Below, one piece after another: positions 6,782 through 14,526 of a stretch of 53,445 nucleotides of DNA; position 1 is the first letter of the stretch, and each line of letters starts with the position of its first letter. Origin of the DNA: Brevibacterium antiquum CNRZ 918 (GTDB lineage Bacteria; Actinomycetota; Actinomycetes; Actinomycetales; Brevibacteriaceae). A program made the translations under genes and the position numbers. Where the stretch lies: positions 1-53,445 of the forward strand of contig NZ_FXZD01000015.1 of assembly GCF_900169145.1 (NCBI RefSeq), read 5' to 3'. The notes under the pieces are model-generated. The model made no database searches and was not told the origin of the DNA. It saw nothing but the letters and a program-made list of their open reading frames with translations.

Positions 6782-8062
6782 ATGAATCGCATCCTCTCGG
6801 CGGCAATCCGCCCCACGAAGACCGCAGCAATGTTCGCGTCGCTGGCGTTGCTCGCCGGATGTGCCGGATCCGTCGGCGGCAGCGGTACGGACTCGGACAC
6901 CGCGGCAGGCGAGGGTTTCGCTGGTGACGCTTCGCAGGGCGAGATCGATGAGGCACTGGCCGACCTTGACCCGGTGACGTTGAAGTTCCAGCCCTCGTCG
7001 ATGTCGGAGAAGTCGATCCTCGCGCCGAACGGGCTCGATGTGAAGAAGGCGATCGAGGAACGCTCGGGCGGGAAGATCACCGTCGACATCGTGTGGGGGC
7101 AGGCGATCGCAAGCTACGCCGACGTCGATGATGCCCTGGCCGACGGACGCGTCGACCTCGCCTTCACCCTCCCGTCCTACACTCCTGCCGAGTACCCGGC
7201 CTTCGACGCACTTGGAACAGCCATGTCGACGCTGCCGTCATCGCCGGTGGCCAGTGACCTCGCGGCGAATGCGGCCGGTGTTCAAGCGGCATGGGAGACG
7301 CCGGAAGTCCTTGCCGAGTTCGAGGACAAGGACCTCGTACCGCTCATCCCGATGCTCGCCGCCGGTGGGTATTCCACAATGTGCTCGAAGCCGATGACGT
7401 CGCTCGATGACTGGAAGGGCAAGCAGCTGCGGGTCGGTTCGGCCGCCGCAGGCAAGCAGGTCACCGATCTCGGCGCGACGCCGGTGTCGCTGTCCTTCCC
7501 CGAGACCTATGAGGCACTCCAGCGTGGCACAGTCGATTGCGACCTCGGGCAGCTCGCCCCGAACGTCGAGGCCGGCACGTTCGAAGTCGCTCCGAATATC
7601 GGAGTCGCCTCCGATGCGGGAATCGCGCGTTCGGCCGGTGCGATCACGGCCGGGAAGAAGTACTCGGAACTGCCTCTTGCCTACCAGCAGGTCGTCTTCG
7701 ATTCGATGTCCACGACCTTCAGCACCATGATGGAGGTCGTCATCGGTGCCAAGGCGATGGCTGTGGAGCAGGCGAAGGACAACGACGGATCGGTCGAACC
7801 CTTTGACGATGACGTTCAGAAGCAGATGGCGAAGTATGCCAAGACCCTGTCGGAGAAGACTGCGAAGACGGCTGGAGTTCCAGATGCCCCATCGACGCTG
7901 AATACTGCGGCGAGCGATTGGCAGAAGAGCGTGTCCGAACTCGGCCTTGACGACAAGGGCGACTTCGCCGACCTCGATCAGTGGTACCCGAAGGACGTCT
8001 CCTACGACAAGCTCGGCGATGAGCTCTTCGACACGGCCATGGCAAAGCACCGTCCGGAGTGA
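6782..8062 (+). CDS. TRAP transporter solute-binding lipoprotein DctP
   Basis: A 426-residue extracytoplasmic receptor. The ATG at 6782 has a strong AAAGGAG at 6771-6777; the frame stays open further upstream but overlaps dctM and lacks such a site. The N-terminus is a lipoprotein signal with lipobox LALLAGC, so Cys27 would be lipidated and the protein membrane-tethered, as expected in a Gram-positive. The body shows DctP family features, for example DDWKGKQLRVGS, GATPVSLSFPETYEALQRGTVD and a long C-terminal helix region. A 140-nt gap separates it from dctM; TATGAT at 6740-6745 could be a -10 of an extra promoter (weak). It binds the transported organic acid and delivers it to DctQM. Confidence 0.93.
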   Translation: MNRILSAAIRPTKTAAMFASLALLAGCAGSVGGSGTDSDTAAGEGFAGDASQGEIDEALADLDPVTLKFQPSSMSEKSILAPNGLDVKKAIEERSGGKITVDIVWGQAIASYADVDDALADGRVDLAFTLPSYTPAEYPAFDALGTAMSTLPSSPVASDLAANAAGVQAAWETPEVLAEFEDKDLVPLIPMLAAGGYSTMCSKPMTSLDDWKGKQLRVGSAAAGKQVTDLGATPVSLSFPETYEALQRGTVDCDLGQLAPNVEAGTFEVAPNIGVASDAGIARSAGAITAGKKYSELPLAYQQVVFDSMSTTFSTMMEVVIGAKAMAVEQAKDNDGSVEPFDDDVQKQMAKYAKTLSEKTAKTAGVPDAPSTLNTAASDWQKSVSELGLDDKGDFADLDQWYPKDVSYDKLGDELFDTAMAKHRPE

Positions 8063-8289
8063 GTGGGGGATTGATGCGGTGCTTGATGGCATTGTGTCCA
8101 CACAGGCGCCTCTGAGGGTGGCCGATCCCGCGAGTATCAAGGACGATGTTTGTCCTTGGCATCGCTCTTATGGTCAATGCCTTTCCCCCTGTGCTCATCA
8201 CCGACGCCGAGGTGACCGGCTGTCCCAGCCACATCATCGATTTCCTGACTGCAACAAGTTGGGTGTCTCACCGCAGGATCAAAATTTTC

Positions 8290-8421
8290 GACGTTGCGAA
8301 CGAGCTCGGCGGTTTGCGGCGGAATAGCTGGCAGGGACACGAGGTCGTGTCCTTCAACTTCGTCTGCGAACTCGCGTAGCGGTTGCAGTGCGGTGATGGT
8401 CTCATCCGGCTCTTCGTCAAC
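8290..8421 (-). pseudogene. IS1634-family transposase C-terminal relic
   Basis: On the minus strand the frame reads TITALQPLREFADEVEGHD and then IPPQTAEL. It aligns with the C-terminus of the intact transposase at 617-2170 (ITTLRPLREFTGVIGDQE then IPPAAREL). No catalytic part, start or terminal repeat is seen nearby. It derives from a diverged relative, not from the intact copy. Confidence 0.75.
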
Positions 8422-8471
8422 GAGGGTGTAAGTGGGTGAGACTGAAATAGGGCGTGCCGCTACACAGACAG

Positions 8472-8530
8472 ACGTCGAGGCCTTCCGATGAGAGAGGTTC
8501 TCACCCAATCCTCACGAAATACCTCGATGT
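8472..8530. repeat. 59-bp palindromic element, copy 1
   Basis: Starts ACGTCGAGG and ends CCTCGATGT, an imperfect inverted repeat with CTTCCGATGA and GGTTCTCACCCAA inside. The reverse complement of 27800-27858 has the same length and largely the same sequence. It lies just upstream of the ISL3 transposase relic and so is probably the leader hairpin of an ISL3-family element. Confidence 0.7.
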
Positions 8531-8567
8531 AGCTAGTCCTATATTCTCGACCCCTGACCTCACGATA

Positions 8568-8759
8568 TTCTGCCGACTCGACTCCCTCGATCTGTTCTGT
8601 ATCGGTCAACACATAACCGCGACCAACGCAGTCCTGGAGCGCCGACCAAACTCTCCTGATGACTGGTGCCGGCAGTGTGGTGGCTATCGTGAGGTTCGGT
8701 ACTCTGTTCTGCGTGGTCTGGCACATGAGCCGTTGGGCCACCGACCGGGACTGATGCAG
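8568..8759 (+). pseudogene. ISL3-family transposase N-terminal relic
   Basis: The frame reads FCRLDSLDLFCIGQ, then SPDDWCRQCGG and LRGLAHEPLGHRPGL. This matches the N-terminal zinc-finger region of actinobacterial ISL3 transposases, which typically have EPDDWCRRCG followed by LAHVPFGWRP. The catalytic DDE part is absent and the frame degenerates after about 8760. Upstream at 8472-8530 is a hairpin shared with 27800-27858. Confidence 0.75.
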
Positions 8760-8918
8760 AGGTTGGCAACCTCCATTCCTACGAGCGCCGCTGTTTATCT
8801 TTGGACTTCTATACAGGCGGGTTACCTTGACAGTGAAATCTCTTGCCTAGCGACTTTGTCGATAATGTCCTGATGTCAACGGCCCACACAGGCATCACCT
8901 GTGGCTTAGCATTGGGCT

Positions 8919-10103
8919 ATGGCCCGACTCCCAACGGACATGAACAACCTTGTCACGATGCTCCTGCCTGGACTCTTTCGGAGCTTAGGTGAGCAGTTCA
9001 ATATCTTTCGAGTGATGCACCATGGCACCCACGAAAAGCAGCTTTCGAATATTTTCGCCTGGCTGTTGGCCACCGATTCCACTCATAAGCTCGGAGATGT
9101 ATTCCAGCGCGCTTTCCTCGCGAGGGTCAATGGCCAGTTACGGGACGACGCGCAGTTGCCGCCCAGTGGCTACCGCGTAATCCAGGAAGTCAACACCCTA
9201 GGGGGTGAGGACATCGCTGGCGAAGCTGGCATGGATATCGCCGACATCGTTCTCTCGAGGTCTGACGCGGCGGTCGTCATTGAGAATTACGGTACCTCGG
9301 ATGGACACGGCCATGACTACCAGCGGTACCTCGCCCACGGGGCCACCGACGGCAGGGCAACAGCCGTTGTTCTGCTCTGCCATCGCCACGAAGCCCACCT
9401 GCAACGAGACGGCTGGGAACAAGCCAGCGTCGTGACCTATGCCGACGTTCTTTCCGACCTGCAAGCCCACGTTGAACGCGATGGGTCGTGGTGCCGGCAA
9501 CATCCAGACCAGCTCTTCTTCATCCGACAGATGATTCAATACTTCGTGAAAGGCCCAGCAGCAGTGGACGTCGACGATCAAGTTTCCTTCATCAAAGCCA
9601 TGTGCGAGACCGGCGAGTCTGCACGGTATGGGTATCGGCCGCGGGACCGGGTAACGCAAGAGTTTGCAGAGCTAGTGGCCGAGCATGCCCGGCGACAATT
9701 CGAAGACAGCCGCACCACGCTGGCCACAGTGAAAGATGGGTTGCGGCGCTTCGCACGGTCCGTCCTCGTGGAGCAAGTGAATGGGGCGGTCGATAAAGGG
9801 CGAATTGAGAAGGTCGTGACCAAGCTCGTCGGACAGTGGGAATGGTGCGTTGAACTGCAACGTGCTGATGCACAGCCAGTGATCTATCTTGAGTTCGGAC
9901 CCACCGCCGCCGTAAAGAACGAGCGAGTGGCAGACCCAATTCACGACCCTGACTATTCTCGGGTGTTCGTCTCGCTTCGAGACGAAGAGCGGGGCGGCAC
10001 TAGTCGAATGGTGCAGACCGAGGTGAGACTTGCCGAGGTCATTGGTGGCCTTTCGCGAGAGGATGGTCGACTGCGGGATGCTGTGCTGTCCTTAGAGATA
10101 TAA
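8919..10103 (+). CDS. PD-(D/E)XK nuclease-like protein, paralogue A
   Basis: A 394-residue protein of no established function. A nuclease-like core is visible: THEKQLSNIFAWLL (Glu39), MDIADIVL (Asp109), AAVVIENYGTSDG (Glu122) and YQRYL (from ~134). This order matches the PDDEXK_4-type superfamily, whose third motif is normally IENK; here Tyr-Gly replaces the Lys-containing end, so catalysis may be altered or lost. A second copy, similar over its whole length, is at 20033-21205 on the other strand. The start is uncertain: ATG 8919 is used, but both copies align well only from PTDMNN, so ATG 8940 is possible. No obvious Shine-Dalgarno is seen. It follows transposon relics and is likely accessory; a defence role is inference. 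Confidence 0.7.
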   Translation: MARLPTDMNNLVTMLLPGLFRSLGEQFNIFRVMHHGTHEKQLSNIFAWLLATDSTHKLGDVFQRAFLARVNGQLRDDAQLPPSGYRVIQEVNTLGGEDIAGEAGMDIADIVLSRSDAAVVIENYGTSDGHGHDYQRYLAHGATDGRATAVVLLCHRHEAHLQRDGWEQASVVTYADVLSDLQAHVERDGSWCRQHPDQLFFIRQMIQYFVKGPAAVDVDDQVSFIKAMCETGESARYGYRPRDRVTQEFAELVAEHARRQFEDSRTTLATVKDGLRRFARSVLVEQVNGAVDKGRIEKVVTKLVGQWEWCVELQRADAQPVIYLEFGPTAAVKNERVADPIHDPDYSRVFVSLRDEERGGTSRMVQTEVRLAEVIGGLSREDGRLRDAVLSLEI

Positions 10104-10437
10104 AGGGGGTGGATTGGGACCTGCGTGCCCTTGTTGCTGCTCATGACATTGTGTCCGTGATTCCTGCGAAGGCGCCAGTGGCATGGCATGCGCCGGATTC
10201 GACGATTAGCTAACCTCCCCAGCCAGTACATCTAGAGTCGAGCTGTCGCAGCGTTGGAGCGCCGACTGACCGGCTTTGAAATAGGACTCGGGGCCAGTTC
10301 CTTGGCTCCCCGATGCACTGCAAACTCTCAATCACACAACCGCCCAATCAATTAGGCTGGTGGCGGTGCACAACTGAGTCGGCCCGCCGGCCACAGTCAG
10401 AGCGCACATCTGATCGAACGACAGAAGGGCTTGACGG
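10104..10437. other. Intergenic region, nothing recognised
   Basis: About 330 bp between the nuclease-like gene and the AarF-like gene. Short open frames on both strands show no family motif. It presumably carries the promoter of the downstream gene, but no convincing -35/-10 pair was identified. Confidence 0.5.
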
Positions 10438-12453
10438 GTGACGATCCTCTATTCCATCGGTTTGGGCCTCATCAACGCGCTCATCGTCGGGTTCCTCGTG
10501 CGGCGCATGATGTTCACCGGCACGGGGGCCGCCCGCAACATCATCGTCTCCCTGGCCATTGGTCTCTCCATCTGGCCGATCACCCTGCAGGCCTACCGAC
10601 TGCTGGGTGTCGCTGAAGGAGGCAGCTATCCGACGCTGGACATGAGCTTCCCGGCGATCATGATCTTCCTCCTCCTCTTCGCCTGGTTCATCGTCATCCA
10701 GATGTTCGTCCTGCTCGCCATCGAACTCGTCATGCCGACAGGGTCTCTAACGTCGTTGCTGCGCTCAGCGCCGAAGATTCCCACCTGGTACCGCCGGTTC
10801 AGCCGCCTGGCACAGATCCAGAAGATCCTCATCCAGTTCGGTCTCTCCCGCTACCTCAAACCGCGGATCCCCACCCTGCGGGTCTCCCTGCGAGAGATCG
10901 CATCGACGACCCGAGATGCGCTCGCGGCGGCCGGTGTCACCTTCATCAAGCTCGGACAGTTCATCGCCACCCGCGGTGACATGATTCCCCACGAATTCGT
11001 CGAAGAGTTCTCCACCCTGCAGGCCGGTGTTCCACCCGTGCCGTTCGCCGAGGTGAAGGAGCAGCTCGAGACCCAGTGGGGCAGGCCCGTCGCCGAGGTG
11101 TTTGCAGAATTCGACGAAGTTCCCTTCGCCGCCGCTTCGGTTGCGCAGGTCCACCGCGCCGTGACCTGGGACGGTCGGGTCGTCGCCGTGAAGGTGCAAC
11201 GACCGAAGATCCGCAAACAGGTGCGGGCCGACTGCGACATCGTCCTGACCTTGGCCGAACGACTCGAACGCTCCACTGACTGGGCAAGCAAGGTCGGCAT
11301 TGGGAAATTGGCCCACAGCTTCGTCGACTCCCTCCAAGGTGAGCTCGACTATCGCGGGGAGCTTGCCCATATCGAAGCTCTACGCAAGGCCGACGAGACC
11401 GGCCGTTCCACCTCGGGGACGGACTCCAAGGTGACCATTCCGCGGGTATACAAGGAGTATTCCGGCGAGTTCGTCATCGTCATGGATCTCATCGAGGGCG
11501 TTCCCCTCTCACACGCCACCGAGGTTGTCGACGGCCTTTCGGAGTTGGCCAGGAACGAGATCGCCCAGGACCTCTTCCTCATGGTCGTTCGCCAAGTGTT
11601 GGGCAAAGGCATCTTCCACGCCGACCTGCACCCGGGCAACATTGTCATCTCACCCGCTGGCAGAGCTGGTCTCGTCGACTTCGGCGCCGTGGGCCGGATC
11701 GACAAACGTGACCGACGGGCCATCGCGCTGCTGCTCATGGCCTTCGATTCGCAGAACTCCCAGGCGGCGACGGCCGCGATCCTCGATCTCCTCGGCACTC
11801 CCAGCGACGTCAATCTGCGGGAGCTGCAGCGCGAGATCGGGCAGATCCTGCTCAAGTACGGGGATGGGATGCCCGGGTCGACCTCGGCGGCGCTGTTCGG
11901 TGAGCTCATCGACTTCGTCGTAGATTTCGGGTTCCCGATGCCGGTGTCGGTGGCGACGGCTTTCCGCGCCATCAGCACTCTGGAAGGCTCGATCACGAGG
12001 CTCAACCCCGAGCTCAATCTGCTGGCCCTGGTGACGGAGAATGGGCGCGGCCTTCTGCGCGAGGTCGGGGGACTGGGTGTTGACCGGCAGGAGGCGACTC
12101 TCTACGCGGCCGCTGTGGCTCCCCAGATCGCGGAGTTGCCCGGCCAACTCTCCCGGATTGCCGGGCATCTGCAGGACGGCACTCTTGATGTCGGGACGAG
12201 TGGATTGAACATTTCGACGATCAAGAACCTGCTCAAGTCCACGGTCGAGCAGTTCATCCAGGTGATCGTATCCACGGCACTCATCCTCGGCGGGGTCATT
12301 CTCATGGCCGCGAATTTCGGGCCGCCGCTTGCCCCCGAACTCAAGCTCTTCACGTATTTCGGGGCATGGGTGCTGCTTGTCGGCAGCGTCATCGCCGCTC
12401 TGGTGTTGGCGCCGGCGCTGCGGCAGCGGATGATGTGGGAAGGGTTGGGCTAG
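10438..12453 (+). CDS. AarF/UbiB (ABC1)-family kinase-like membrane protein
   Basis: A 671-residue protein. Residues ~1-100 hold three hydrophobic segments, the middle is the ABC1/UbiB atypical kinase domain, and the C-terminus (~610-665) adds two more membrane segments. Kinase-like signatures are KLGQFIATRGDMIP (~171; the family's KxGQ loop), the Ala-rich AAASVAQVHRA, the VAIK-type lysine in VVAVKVQRP (~253), FHADLHPGNIVI (~394; catalytic Asp and Asn) and LVDFGAVG (~412; metal-binding Asp). The family supports isoprenoid quinone or lipid metabolism as an ATPase/kinase; the substrate here is unknown. The start is a GTG at 10438 with a purine-rich AGAAGGGC upstream. It stands alone. Confidence 0.92.
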   Translation: MTILYSIGLGLINALIVGFLVRRMMFTGTGAARNIIVSLAIGLSIWPITLQAYRLLGVAEGGSYPTLDMSFPAIMIFLLLFAWFIVIQMFVLLAIELVMPTGSLTSLLRSAPKIPTWYRRFSRLAQIQKILIQFGLSRYLKPRIPTLRVSLREIASTTRDALAAAGVTFIKLGQFIATRGDMIPHEFVEEFSTLQAGVPPVPFAEVKEQLETQWGRPVAEVFAEFDEVPFAAASVAQVHRAVTWDGRVVAVKVQRPKIRKQVRADCDIVLTLAERLERSTDWASKVGIGKLAHSFVDSLQGELDYRGELAHIEALRKADETGRSTSGTDSKVTIPRVYKEYSGEFVIVMDLIEGVPLSHATEVVDGLSELARNEIAQDLFLMVVRQVLGKGIFHADLHPGNIVISPAGRAGLVDFGAVGRIDKRDRRAIALLLMAFDSQNSQAATAAILDLLGTPSDVNLRELQREIGQILLKYGDGMPGSTSAALFGELIDFVVDFGFPMPVSVATAFRAISTLEGSITRLNPELNLLALVTENGRGLLREVGGLGVDRQEATLYAAAVAPQIAELPGQLSRIAGHLQDGTLDVGTSGLNISTIKNLLKSTVEQFIQVIVSTALILGGVILMAANFGPPLAPELKLFTYFGAWVLLVGSVIAALVLAPALRQRMMWEGLG

Positions 12454-12553
12454 AGACTCAAGCACTCGCCGGCCGAACATCATCAGAGGACTTCACGCCC
12501 ACTATCTGTGCGTTCTCGCTGTCATGTCCGGCTGGTGCGCTTCGGCCTCTGGA

Positions 12554-13297
12554 TCAGTAGAGCTTCTGGGTGCCTCCGTCGGCCATGAGCGTCTGCCCGG
12601 TCATGTACTGCGCGTCGGAGGACAGGAGGAAGGCGACGACAGGAGCGACGTCGGTCTCCGGGTCTCCGAAGCGCCCCAGCGGAGTTTTAGCGACAGTTTC
12701 CTCATACTGGGCCGGCTGAGACTTGCTCCAGGCCTCGACCCCGGGAGTCAGTGCCAGTGGGGAGACCACATTGACCCGGATGCGCTCGGGGGCCCATTCG
12801 TTGGCGGTGACACGACTGATGCCGCGGATGGCTTCCTTGGCTGCCGCATATGCAGCCTGACCGACCTGCCCACTCATGGCGGCACCGGAGCCGAAATTCA
12901 CCACTGACCCTTTGGTCTTAGCCAGTTCATCATGAGCGGCTCGCATGAAATTCAATGTCGCCTGGAAGCCTGTGGAAAAGGACAGTTCCCAGTCCGACTG
13001 CTCGAGTTCGATGAACGGCTTCTGCCGCGAGGCGTGAGCATTGTTGACCAGACCGTTGAGGCCTCCGAAGACGTTGAGTGCCTCGGCGACTGAGGTTGTG
13101 GCGATCTGTGCCTCGGTGACATCACCGTGGACGAAGTGTGCCTTGTCGCCGAGCTCTTCGGTGAGGCGCTCGCCCGCCGCCGCGTCGATGTCCACGGCCA
13201 CCACTCGTCCGCCCTCCGAGATCAGACGACGGGTGATGCCCAGTCCGATGCCTGAGGCGCCGCCGGTGACGATGAAAGTCTCATTTTCCAGTTTCAT
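12554..13297 (-). CDS. Short-chain dehydrogenase/reductase (SDR)
   Basis: A 247-residue NAD(P)-dependent oxidoreductase of classical SDR length. The Rossmann dinucleotide motif TGGASGIG is at residues ~11-18, NNAH corresponds to the NNAG motif, the catalytic Ser lies in VVNFGSGAAMSG, and the YxxxK pair in AAYAAAKEA (Tyr ~150, Lys ~154). An acidic residue after the second strand (VVAVDID) favours NAD over NADP. The C-terminus MTGQTLMADGGTQKLY is typical. A strong AAGGAGGA precedes the ATG at 13297. The gene is divergent from the patatin gene and convergent with the aarF-like gene. The substrate is not predictable. Confidence 0.92.
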   Translation of the reverse strand: MKLENETFIVTGGASGIGLGITRRLISEGGRVVAVDIDAAAGERLTEELGDKAHFVHGDVTEAQIATTSVAEALNVFGGLNGLVNNAHASRQKPFIELEQSDWELSFSTGFQATLNFMRAAHDELAKTKGSVVNFGSGAAMSGQVGQAAYAAAKEAIRGISRVTANEWAPERIRVNVVSPLALTPGVEAWSKSQPAQYEETVAKTPLGRFGDPETDVAPVVAFLLSSDAQYMTGQTLMADGGTQKLY

Positions 13298-13473
13298 GGT
13301 TGTCCTCCTTGTTCGATTTCATTCCTCGCTACCGGTCTATCAGCCGATGTCAACAGAGCACCTAAATCGACGGTGTCAACACCCTGCGCGACGCGGTCGG
13401 TACTCATCTGGGGAGGCGAACAAAGACAGGCCCTCTGCGGTTTCCGGTGGGCATCTTCGTTAGGATGACGGAC

Positions 13474-14403
13474 ATGACGAGCCCAGACCAGGTGACAAGA
13501 ACGGCTGAAACGACGCGTATCAGCGACACGGCCCTTATCTTCGAAGGCGGCGGCATGCGGGCGTCCCTGACGAGCGGGATGGTCGTCACGTTGCTTCAAG
13601 CAGGCTTGGCCTTCGATTGGGTCGCCGGCATCAGCGCGGGGTCGTCGAACGCGGTGAACTATCTGTCCGGTGACGCACGTCGGGCCCGCCGGTCGTTCGT
13701 CGACTTCGCCGCGGACGAGCAGTTCGGAGGTCTGCGTTACTTCGCCCGCGGGCAGGGCATGTTCAACGCGGAGTACATCTATCAGCAGGCTGGTGGCCCC
13801 GACCAGGCATTGCCCTTCGACTGGGAGTCGTTCCAGTCGAGTACCGGTGACATGCGGATCATTGCATTCGATGCGGTCACCGGTGATGATGTCGTGTGGT
13901 CACGAAAAGACACGCCACACATCGAAGACCTGATGATCCGTGTTCGTGCGTCCTCGACGATGCCTGGACTCATGCCACCGGTTCACTTGGATGGACATGT
14001 GTACGTCGACGGGGCGATGGGCCAGGACGGTGGAATCGCGCTGAGCCAGGCCCAGCGCGAAGGTTTTGAGAAGTTCGTCATCGTCCTCACTCAGGAACGT
14101 TCGTACTCGAAAGCGCCGCAGCGGTTCTCCGCGTTCTATCGCGGTCTATTCCGCCGGTACCCGGCGTTGGGCGAGGCGCTGCTGACTCGCTGGAAAAGGT
14201 ACAACGAAACACGCGAACGCATCTTCGCCCTCGAAGCGGAGGGGAAGGCACACGTCTTCGCCCCGGAGCGCATGCCGGTCGACAACGGCACCCGGGACCT
14301 CTCCCGCCTCGCGGCCGCTCATCGTATGGGGTTGTCCCAGTCGCGCCGTGAGTTGCCGGCGATGCGCGAGTTTGTCGGGGTGAACGAGGCGGGAGCAGTG
14401 TGA
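13474..14403 (+). CDS. Patatin-like phospholipase family protein (YjjU-like)
   Basis: A 309-residue serine hydrolase of the patatin fold using a Ser-Asp dyad. The oxyanion-hole motif FEGGGMRA and nucleophile elbow GISAGS are near residues 25-60, and the catalytic Asp is in VYVDGAMGQDGG (~179). The C-terminal part (RRYPALGEALLTRW, later VFAPERMPVDNGTRDLSRL) resembles the DUF6363 tail of E. coli YjjU-type proteins. No signal peptide is seen, so it is probably cytoplasmic and acts on lipids. The ATG at 13474 has AGGA 8 nt upstream; in-frame ATG 13465 and GTG 13447 are alternatives. It is divergent from the SDR gene. Confidence 0.88.
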   Translation: MTSPDQVTRTAETTRISDTALIFEGGGMRASLTSGMVVTLLQAGLAFDWVAGISAGSSNAVNYLSGDARRARRSFVDFAADEQFGGLRYFARGQGMFNAEYIYQQAGGPDQALPFDWESFQSSTGDMRIIAFDAVTGDDVVWSRKDTPHIEDLMIRVRASSTMPGLMPPVHLDGHVYVDGAMGQDGGIALSQAQREGFEKFVIVLTQERSYSKAPQRFSAFYRGLFRRYPALGEALLTRWKRYNETRERIFALEAEGKAHVFAPERMPVDNGTRDLSRLAAAHRMGLSQSRRELPAMREFVGVNEAGAV

Positions 14404-14526
14404 TCCGGTGCGCGGATGAGTTCCCTGTAACTGGCTTCTTCAATCACAATTGCAATCTGACAACGTTTCGGTGATTTACTACAATTCGTGTAGCTACGTC
14501 AGGGCGTCCTGCTAAATTCACTCAGT

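Larger units (their letters stand above)
8063..8918. other. Gene-poor stretch of transposon relics
   Basis: About 850 bp between dctP and the next gene without an intact gene. It holds a decayed IS1634-type transposase C-terminus (8290-8421), a 59-bp palindrome (8472-8530) and a decayed ISL3-type transposase N-terminus (8568-8759). The remainder shows nothing recognisable. The order suggests several ancient insertions followed by deletion. Confidence 0.75.

Noticed and set aside
8460..8741. 93-codon minus-strand frame
   Set aside because: Overlaps the ISL3 relic and the palindrome, has no family motif or ribosome site.
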